Positions 7,601-11,026 of a stretch of 18,873 nt of DNA are shown here, piece by piece. The DNA is from an uncultured Arsenicibacter sp. GTDB taxonomy: Bacteria; Bacteroidota; Bacteroidia; Cytophagales; Spirosomataceae. Each line of letters begins with the position of its first letter. The first letter of the stretch is position 1. The stretch is from positions 1 to 18,873 of the forward strand of contig NZ_CAMFHL010000128.1 of NCBI RefSeq assembly GCF_945952095.1, read 5' to 3'. A model generated the notes under the pieces. The model did no database searches, was not told the DNA's origin, and was given only the letters and a program-made list of their open reading frames with translations. The translations under genes and the position numbers were made by a program.

Positions 7601-10120
7601 TTGGTTGTTGCCGCTTAGTATGGTCAGCGCAAACCCCTGCGACTCAAACGCGCCGATGTCGGGCGTACCGACCCGGTTGTTGCCCCGCTGGTCCTGCGCG
7701 GGTGCCACCAAAGCCGACCCCGCATTAATCGCAACGCTCCCCGGCAACAGTGCATGGGTGGGTACGGCGCCGCCGTAATCAGCCAAACCGGCCAGTAAAT
7801 ACCGGCTTGCTGACCCGTCGATAATGTTACCTGTGGTGATGCTGCCAAGCCCGGCCCCGGATGTATTCCCGATAATATTATAGCCCACCTGCGATGAAAA
7901 ACCACTCACCAGGTCGGGGCTGGTCCCTATTGATGTGTTACCCGCGATAAGGCAGTTATTGATAACGACAGGGGTGGAGCCGCTGCCATAAATAGCCCCG
8001 CCCTGGGCAGTACCCGAAGTGCCAACCGCCCGGTTCAGGGTGAAGGTACTGTTATTGATGGTCAAACTCCCGACAGCGGCTTCGATGGCCCCCCCTGCCC
8101 GGGCTACGTTACCACTGAACGTGCAGTTTTCAATCAGGCCGGGGTCGGTAATGCCTTTATGAAGGGCCCCGCTATTGCTGGTAGCCGTATTGCTCGCAAA
8201 GGTTGTATTGGTAATGGTAAACGAGCCTCCGCCATGATACATACCTCCTCCCACGTTCGTGGCCGTATTACCGTAGAGGTAGCAATAGTCGAGGTACAGG
8301 TTACCCCCATCCTGCGAGATGGCTCCTCCATTCTGGCCACCAGCCACCCGTGCATTGGTGAAACTCAGGTAACGAACGGTTAATGTAGCTGAACTCGGTA
8401 CCGTCAGAAGGCGGTAATTGCTGGACGATCCTCCACCCCGAAGCACCACATCCGTACTGGTTGTCGAATAGCCCAGCAAGAGGATATCTTTAGCTGGTGC
8501 GGTAAGTGCACTGGCTAGATTGACGGTTCCCGACACGCCGAACGTGATGGTAAACTGACCGGTACACGAACTGGCCCCAATATCGGCAAAGGCCTGCCGG
8601 AGCGACCCGGGGCCTGAATTGGCCAGGCTGGTAACGGTATAACTCGTTGGGATAATGGTAACAGTGGCGCTGGCTGTGGTCGTACAGGTACCAATGGTGC
8701 AGGTAGCCGTATAGGTGCCGCTGGTGGTAGCCAAATAGATGTTGCCCGTGCTACCACCAGGCCAGTTGACTGTGCCACCCGTGCAGCCGCTGGCGGTGAG
8801 CGTAACCGAATTAATTCCGCAAACGGAGGAAGTACTGGCCACCGTAAACGTAACCGAAGCTGCGTTTGAACTCTCATACGCACCGGCATCACGCGCTGTT
8901 CCAATCTGTGATGTTCCCAGCGCATCGGTGGTTAGTGTGCTGCTCACGGCCGCATCTATCGCCTGACTAAAACAACCCAGCGGGATAACGGGGATACACT
9001 CGCCCGCAACAGTTGTCAGCGAACCAAGACCCAGCCCAGCCGTACCGACGTTGTCGCGGTCGGATGCCAGCAGGGTGAGGTTAGCCGTAATGTCATTGGC
9101 AAATACATTGCCGCCCAGCGAAGTAAAGGTGGCTGTACCCGTGCTATTTATAGCCAAAAAACCAGTAGTGCCATTGGTAGTAAAAACATTATTACGTAGT
9201 TGAACCGATATATTTGCATTGGAAGCATTGGCATAAACATGACTATCGGCAACTGAACCAAACGTATTGTGTTCAAGTGTTAATGAAACCGGTATTGACT
9301 GTGTATTGGCAACCCTAATCACATACCCCGACGTTATCGACCCTCCAGCGAATGTGCTGTTACTAATTCGGAGAGTTGCGACGTTAACAAATGATATGAT
9401 GTATCCCGTACCTTCTGTTGATTGGCGGAAGGCAGTACGGTCAATGCGTACGGTACTCCCGGTATTTGAGGCAAAAAGTGTTCTTGCTCCTGTACTTAAT
9501 ACAGATGTATTCTCATCAAAATAGCTGTCCTCTATAACTAAATTACCTAACCCCTGCATGCGTAGAGCACCTACCAGTTGGGCCCGGTTATTGCGGAATA
9601 CACACTGCTGCACAATGAGATTATGGTTTGCTGTAACAACCACCTGAATAGCTGCCCCCTGCTCTCCCGTAGTAGTGACTAGTCCGTTCAGAAAGATGAT
9701 ATCTGCCACCACCAACGTTTTGTTACTACCAGTTAAGTTCAGCAACCGAAACTCACCCGCCCCTGGATCGCGGGCAATCGTAGTCCCGCCTACACTCGTG
9801 GCGGGGCAGAGCGTGCTGCCTCCGGCAATGGTGCCACTAAACGTGATGTCGGGCAGAGCGGATGTAAGTGTAATCGTCTGATTGGCGGGGAGGGTAATCA
9901 GGTAGGTGAGGGCCGTGTTGCCGTTGGCCGTGGTGATGGCCTCGCGCAGGGTGCCGGGGCCACTGTCGGCGGTACTGGTGACAGCAATGGTGGTTTGCCC
10001 GTAGCCCGGCAAAGCCATTCCCCAAAAAAAAAGAACGAGTAAAGGGGTTAGTCTTGGAATACCACAAAACTGCTTGTTTTGAGAGGCAGCAGGCCTCCAT
10101 GAAAAGAAAAAGTCGCGCAT
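1..10120 (-). CDS. Giant modular secreted surface protein (adhesin-like), 3'-truncated by window edge
   Basis: An uninterrupted frame of 3373 codons opens at ATG 10120 and runs off the left edge; I checked every codon and found no stop. Residues 1-42 look like a signal peptide (hydrophobic core LTPLLVLFFWGMALPGYG, then GQ). The order is: beta-helix module A1 (about 45-416), Ig-like domain with paired cysteines (417-493), beta-helix B1 (494-826), Big-like spacer (827-925), B2 (936-1272), Big-like spacer (1273-1370), beta-helix C (1377-1780), Ig-like domain (1781-1876), two Cys-paired Ig/SprB-like domains (1877-2030), A2 (2036-2416), Big-like spacer (2417-2515), another Ig-like domain (2516-2607), a six-repeat LRR block (2609-2832), then tandem Ig/SprB-like repeats to the edge. 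Modules A and B open with (T/S)LR(E/Q)A-type motifs; all the beta-helix modules end in INAG...D(I/A/M)GA(F/Y)E, as in choice-of-anchor Q proteins. A type IX secretion C-terminal domain is expected beyond the window. Role in adhesion or gliding is inferred from architecture. Confidence 0.93.
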   Translation of the reverse strand, partial: MRDFFFSWRPAASQNKQFCGIPRLTPLLVLFFWGMALPGYGQTTIAVTSTADSGPGTLREAITTANGNTALTYLITLPANQTITLTSALPDITFSGTIAGGSTLCPATSVGGTTIARDPGAGEFRLLNLTGSNKTLVVADIIFLNGLVTTTGEQGAAIQVVVTANHNLIVQQCVFRNNRAQLVGALRMQGLGNLVIEDSYFDENTSVLSTGARTLFASNTGSTVRIDRTAFRQSTEGTGYIISFVNVATLRISNSTFAGGSITSGYVIRVANTQSIPVSLTLEHNTFGSVADSHVYANASNANISVQLRNNVFTTNGTTGFLAINSTGTATFTSLGGNVFANDITANLTLLASDRDNVGTAGLGLGSLTTVAGECIPVIPLGCFSQAIDAAVSSTLTTDALGTSQIGTARDAGAYESSNAASVTFTVASTSSVCGINSVTLTASGCTGGTVNWPGGSTGNIYLATTSGTYTATCTIGTCTTTASATVTIIPTSYTVTSLANSGPGSLRQAFADIGASSCTGQFTITFGVSGTVNLASALTAPAKDILLLGYSTTSTDVVLRGGGSSSNYRLLTVPSSATLTVRYLSFTNARVAGGQNGGAISQDGGNLYLDYCYLYGNTATNVGGGMYHGGGSFTITNTTFASNTATSNSGALHKGITDPGLIENCTFSGNVARAGGAIEAAVGSLTINNSTFTLNRAVGTSGTAQGGAIYGSGSTPVVINNCLIAGNTSIGTSPDLVSGFSSQVGYNIIGNTSGAGLGSITTGNIIDGSASRYLLAGLADYGGAVPTHALLPGSVAINAGSALVAPAQDQRGNNRVGTPDIGAFESQGFALTILSGNNQTTSPGTAFTNPLSVSVSSAGGEPVTGGVVSFVAPTSGASATLSSATATLSSSGTAAVNATANATAGGPYNVVASAAGTTPASVNFALSNVLPCVYSYTANLNNSGAGSLRQVLADIGAITGCPNQFTVTFATSGIVSLTSGLSVPANRDILIQGPSSTTTSVTLRGGGTSRDFSILSVPGSAKLTTQYLAFTNGRTSGNGGAISLIGGDLLVANCYFYNNTAGNTGGAVAQNSGSFTITNSTFASNTAISNSGALHKNTNEPCLIENCTFSGNVARAGGAIEAGVGSLTISNSTFTLNRAVGNPSPTGAEGGAIYGGNVPNFVTINNCLIAGNTSLGIGHDLVGVFVSGLGHNLIGNTTIELTIGGTTTGNLTNIAGSDYLLSALGNYGGATPTHALLPGSIAINAGSVSGAITQDQRGISRVSRPDIGAFESRGFRVNVSSGNNQTALLGAAFANPLRVMVAGNDASEPVIGGVVTFQAPVTLPSASLSGSNVTITSGLAQVTALASAGSGAYSVTALTRGGTISAQFSLTNVCRTIVYVTESGAGLQNGTSWTNAYPGTALQEAIGAASSCSGGQVWVARGTYRPTTGNEREATFRMDDNVAIYGGFVGDETALSNRPGVNPLMGQPSSSTLSGNIGSGRRSYHVIQNLPGLTNTAILDGFVVTRGSATDIGQLRDQGGAILNDGSSPTIRNCVFTDNQATYGGAMFNRGDGSTTSSPVIVNCLFEGNSATIRGGAVENSGQTGGSNASSFTRVLFRGNTATFGAAVSNAGAGGNCSPVFVNVSFQNQSGQFGAVMYNNASNGVCNPTFTNVSFQGNQATNAGDLFYNAATVGTSNLTLTNCVLFGNGSSNAFLNSNASITATYSLFDAAIDPATYTATNSLTTTISPFANTTSTELSSCAPAINAGNNAAPGLSGISTDIAGANRIFGTTVDMGAYEFTGSISAQTAFTTQPVTGSSVCTGAMVTASVSVSGTGPFSYQWYRDGTALTGITSATTASLTLSNVTSASAGSYSAVVTGSCNSVTSTAFSLTVNPPPAAGLLNNGPLTCAQTSVTLTASGGVSYTFANAGGTLGTPGASTTRTVSSPGTYSVTVSDSNGCISTTTTTVGSNTAVPSLTLTAGNACAGQPVTLTATGGLSSYTFTGPGGLISSGASRTASVSGISEGTYSFSVVATNAAGCSNTATATGAVISNIITVTSTADSGPGTLREAITTANSVTACGPFLITLPANQTIALTSALPDITFSGSIVGGSTLCPATGVGGSTIARDLGAGEFRLLLLMADDQSLLISNVTFADGKLGTAGPVSSLYQGGAGILIFGSYNLTIQRCLFRNNRVANIGGVAIYARSGNLIVEDSFFTDNVAGNGLLTTGLNVETVRIDRCVFRQVSTGSGAKILNLTGTPSGLVRNCTFYFAGTESSFGVNSAVIYAESSDTSVPTSVTVEQCSLNVPAQNLFYANSFYGNTNVFLKNNVSTTPGSTTALRTNTGAGTSTFTSLGGNVFASNITSNITLLASDRNNVGASGLRLGSLTTVAGACIPVIPLLPGSAAINAGVSSTLATDARGLARVGAPDAGAFESQGFALAISSGNNQSANVGTAFASPLRVSVSSSNGEPVDGGVVSFLTLSSGAGATLTNTTATIGSGMASVNATANATTGGPYAVTASANGTTPASVQFDLVNTMLNPAITGLAASPGTVTSGNSVTFTATVGNVSGAYSFTLTDGAATTTGTKTGAAFSQTWTADCAGVQDFTLTIAQSGNSATATAPLTVSPHPDYAAIVELFNSTNGPGWTNKAGWLQNCAPCTGNGGNPWYGLVCQGNRVVIVGLTNNGLAGTIPTSISGLTNLQRLSLDNNALTGNIPASLTALNLTLLYLNNNTLSGPIPTGIGSMTNLQRLYLNSNTLTGSIPTGIGSLTALQYLYLNNNALTGGIPASLGSLTALTQLYLNNNQLSGCYPASLTTLCSVSLKDFQGNAGLPGLGSAASLSAFCASGAGSDAFVASATASETAVCVGNAVSLSVNGGSTATFSWLAPAGVTLGMPATTSSISATATTSGVKTFTVTVSFGTSCSTTTTVSVSVNALPTASIAPLSATLTCAQPSLTLTATSSETALRWTTGATSSTLLVTSAGAYAVTATTPGGCTVASNIVVVESNTALSGFGITASGSVCAGNPVVFTASGCTGGTVNWPGGSIGNTYSTTVAGIYTATCTIGSCSTTASGTATIGANPTPMLTASGGGTLTCAQTSLTLTATSGLTNYSFSTGQSGSSNLLTVTSAGTYSVVATGANGCTALTSATVVSSSAVISASLVASGAISCNTPSVTLTASPSSLTYTFSGGATQLGSTNQATVSAAGTYSVTVSDAGGCTAVAQVTVTSNTTAPMGAMLTASGGGTLTCAQTALTLTASATGSLLSYSFVGAGVVAQSGNSATVNAAGAYSVVITGSNGCTTSAATTVYSNTTAPTVTLTTNQTITCASPTATLTATSGLTNYSFSTGQSGSSNLLTVTSAGTYSVIATGANGCTALTSATVVSSSAVISAS
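1640..2295 (-). other. LRR domain with N-terminal cap inside the giant protein
   Basis: Residues about 2609-2832. The block begins with a cap typical of Bacteroidota LRR proteins (YAAIVELFNSTNGPGWT, then a Cys-rich CAPCTGNGG...WYGLVC stretch). Six repeats of about 24 residues follow, on the plant-type pattern LxxLxLxxNxLxGxIPxxL, for example LQRLYLNSNTLTGSIP. The last repeat has CYP in place of a (G/N)IP-type motif and ends at a cysteine, probably a C-terminal cap. Such LRRs usually bind proteins or glycans; no ligand can be named from the sequence. Confidence 0.85.
2873..4015 (-). repeat. Beta-helix module A, copy 2
   Basis: Encodes residues about 2036-2416 of the giant protein, from ITVTSTADSGPGTLREAITT to DAGAFE. 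It matches copy A1 (8873-9988) along its length. Near-identical blocks lie at both ends (LITLPANQTI, STLCPAT, then GLGSLTTVAG), with a diverged middle that holds the parallel beta-helix coils. The two copies are about 5.97 kb apart. Confidence 0.8.
4781..5990 (-). other. Beta-helix module C inside the giant protein
   Basis: Residues about 1377-1780. It opens with VYVTESGAGLQNGTSWTNA, continues with QVWVARGTYRPT and an AIYGGFVGDET motif, has repeated SPxxxNxxFxxN coils, and ends INAG...TVDMGAYE. This is the same module type as the two modules of the separate protein at 15298-18066 (YVTEYGSGNFSGSSWANA, FWIAKGTYKTS, VYGGFKG). It differs from modules A and B of the same polypeptide. Confidence 0.75.
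6305..7315 (-). repeat. Beta-helix module B, copy 2
   Basis: Encodes residues about 936-1272, from YTANLNNSGAGSLRQVLADI to DIGAFE. Long stretches are close to copy B1 at the DNA level, for example the codons for IENCTFSGNVARAGGAIEA at about 6760-6815 and 8085-8140. It is followed by a Big-like spacer (about 6010-6302) that begins SSGNNQT. Confidence 0.8.
7643..8641 (-). repeat. Beta-helix module B, copy 1
   Basis: Encodes residues about 494-826, from YTVTSLANSGPGSLRQAFAD to DIGAFE. It is paralogous to the adjacent copy B2 and, like it, is followed by a Big-like spacer (about 7340-7640, starting LSGNNQTTSPGTAFTNPLSV). Module plus spacer is the duplicated unit, about 1.33 kb long. A third copy of the spacer alone follows module A2 at about 2575-2870. 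Confidence 0.8.
8873..9988 (-). repeat. Beta-helix module A, copy 1
   Basis: Encodes residues about 45-416, directly after the signal peptide. It opens with VTSTADSGPGTLREAITTAN, a motif related to the (C)SLREA motif of secreted beta-helix proteins, and ends in AIDA...DAGAYE, a degenerate choice-of-anchor Q tail. Paralogous to 2873-4015. Confidence 0.8.
10024..10032 (-). repeat. Homopolymeric tract (T9 on the coding strand) in the signal-peptide codons
   Basis: Nine consecutive A on the plus strand (T9 in the gene) next to four C (G4 in the gene) fall at about codons 30-33 of the giant protein, within its signal peptide. Gain or loss of one base would shift the frame right after the start. 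Phe-rich signal peptides readily produce T runs, so a switching role is only a possibility. Confidence 0.5.
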
Positions 10121-10177
10121 AAATTTCTAAAGGTTAGTCGGCCGGCACGGCAAAAATCCCGTCGATCAGTGGGTACC

Positions 10178-10200
10178 CGGATGCATACTGGATGCATCCG
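10178..10200 (-). promoter_or_regulatory. Leader hairpin upstream of the giant protein
   Basis: A perfect 9-bp inverted repeat (CGGATGCAT / ATGCATCCG) with a 5-base loop lies about 58-80 bases before the start codon, within the transcript expected from the putative promoter at 10234. An adjoining GGGTACCC palindrome (10171-10178) may extend the structure. It could affect mRNA stability or translation; no known riboswitch or thermosensor class is recognised. Confidence 0.4.
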
Positions 10201-10233
10201 TTTTACCTGACAGCGGTTACTATCCTGCCACCA

Positions 10234-10299
10234 CAAAGATCCTTAACCGCTTCCCGCCGGATTGTCATTTTTCAGACAAATCCTGTTGATTTCCGGACA
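10234..10299 (-). promoter_or_regulatory. Putative activator-dependent promoter/operator of the giant surface protein
   Basis: Two half-sites, TGTCCGGAAAT (from 10299) and TGTCTGAAAAA (from 10278), are exactly 21 bp apart, the usual direct-repeat period of AraC-family sites. The proximal one runs into TGACAATC (10267-10260). Eighteen bases later comes GATCTTTG (10241-10234), one mismatch from the Bacteroidota -7 consensus TAnnTTTG. The same layout with the same 18-bp spacing lies before the TonB-domain gene at 10953-11018. Overlap of the operator with the -33 region suggests activation. The expected leader is about 105-110 nt. Confidence 0.65.
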
Positions 10300-10428
10300 A
10301 ACCTTAATTTTATTATAACTTTACACAGTATTAATATACTTATTACAATAAAAACAGAAACCATTTTTTTGTCAGTGTCCTGACGCCAGCGGTGAAAAAA
10401 GATTCCGGTTGAGGCCTTTTTTTGAAAA

Positions 10429-10459
10429 ATCCGTAGGTAAATTGATTCGATCCGTAGGT
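10429..10459. repeat. Direct repeat ATCCGTAGGT, 21-bp period
   Basis: ATCCGTAGGT occurs at 10429-10438 and again at 10450-10459, on the same helical face. It lies between the TonB-domain gene's stop and the giant protein's operator. The period equals that of the two TGTCCGGAAAT operators, but the sequence differs apart from a CGGAT core on the minus strand. It may be a second regulator site or an upstream auxiliary site. Confidence 0.35.
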
Positions 10460-10499
10460 GAAAATGCATTGTATTTCGGACTGGTCCGTGCCACTTGCC

Positions 10500-10928
10500 C
10501 TACGGCCGGAAAACCACCGGAAAGTCCATTTTACGGGCAGAAGTCTCCTCCGTCCGCGCGGGTGGTTGTCGTTGCAGAATTTTTTCGGCCGCGGCTAAAA
10601 CGGCCGCATCCAGCAGCCGCCCTGCTGATTTGGTGATACGCACGGCCGCGACGTAGCCGTCACTGCGCTGGTAGACGCGGATCAATACCGTGCCTTCGTG
10701 CCCCAGCTGTAAGGCCGGTGCGGGGTATCTGACTTCGCGCAGCAGCGCGTTGCGGAACGATAGCAGCGGATCATAATGGCCCCCAGCCGGTCCCACCGGC
10801 TCAGCGGTGGCAACACTGGCTACCACCTCTCCGGCAGCATCGGATTCAGGCGAAACGGACGACTGGGCAAATGCCGGGCAACCCGCAAAGGACAGCAGGC
10901 AGGCAAGCAGGAAATAATGATTTTTCAT
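10500..10928 (-). CDS. Small secreted TonB C-terminal-domain protein
   Basis: 142 residues from ATG 10928. The frame stays open upstream, but this start gives a clean signal peptide, MKNHYFLLACLLSFAGCPAF ending AQ; Cys17 in FAGC could alternatively be a weak lipobox. A short polar linker (about 23-60) leads to a TonB C-terminal fold: REVRYPAPALQLGHEGTVLI carries the family's YPxxA and G-x-V pattern, then VRITKSAG, LLDAAVLAAAEKI and a final FPVVFRP. TonB couples inner-membrane energy to outer-membrane receptors, but this protein lacks a long Pro-rich spacer and an obvious retained anchor, so it may be a periplasmic TonB-like partner rather than a transducer. It has its own promoter with the operator shared by the giant surface gene. 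Confidence 0.85.
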   Translation of the reverse strand: MKNHYFLLACLLSFAGCPAFAQSSVSPESDAAGEVVASVATAEPVGPAGGHYDPLLSFRNALLREVRYPAPALQLGHEGTVLIRVYQRSDGYVAAVRITKSAGRLLDAAVLAAAEKILQRQPPARTEETSARKMDFPVVFRP

Positions 10929-10931
10929 AAT

Positions 10932-10967
10932 GGTCAGCTGGTTTGTGTAGACCAAAACTAGCTGACC
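10932..10967. promoter_or_regulatory. Inverted repeat over the -7 element and start region of the TonB-domain gene
   Basis: GGTCAGCTGGTTT (10932-10944) and AAACTAGCTGACC (10955-10967) are inverted repeats with 12 of 13 positions matching and a 10-base loop. One arm contains the -7-like TAGTTTTG (10960-10953) and the other ends 4 bases before the ATG. It could be a repressor site; as RNA only part of it would be transcribed. Confidence 0.4.
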
Positions 10968-11018
10968 GGCAACCGGTCGATTGTCAATTTCCGGACAAAT
11001 CCTGTTGATTTCCGGACA
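10953..11018 (-). promoter_or_regulatory. Putative activator-dependent promoter/operator of the TonB-domain gene
   Basis: Half-sites TGTCCGGAAAT at 11018 and again at 10997, exactly 21 bp apart, run into TTGACAATC (10987-10979). After 18 bases comes TAGTTTTG (10960-10953), a full match to TAnnTTTG. No TTG lies at the usual 19-21 bp distance, which fits a promoter that needs an activator. The upstream half-site begins just 8 bp after the stop of the hybrid regulator gene. Twenty-five consecutive bases from 11018 are identical to the operator at 10258-10299. The expected leader is about 20 nt. Confidence 0.7.
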
Positions 11019-11026
11019 TAATCCGC

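Larger units (their letters stand above)
10121..10499. other. Intergenic region: giant-protein promoter and leader
   Basis: No convincing gene lies in this 379-bp gap; short frames on both strands overlap the regulatory elements and show no family signature. Going leftwards from the TonB-domain gene it holds a 10-bp direct repeat with 21-bp period (10429-10459), an AT-rich stretch (about 10300-10360), the shared operator (10258-10299), a -7-like element (10234-10241), and a leader with a 9-bp-stem hairpin (10178-10200) before the ATG at 10120. Confidence 0.7.

Noticed and set aside
10272..10469. Minus-strand 65-codon frame with a hydrophobic stretch
   Set aside because: It overlaps the shared operator, sits in AT-rich sequence that easily gives hydrophobic residues, and has no recognisable family or start signals.
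10258..11018. The 25-bp identical repeats as ends or target duplications of a small mobile element around the TonB-domain gene
   Set aside because: They are direct, not inverted, with no transposase between them. Each keeps the same spacing to a -7-like element and a gene start, which regulatory sites explain better; recombination between them is still possible.
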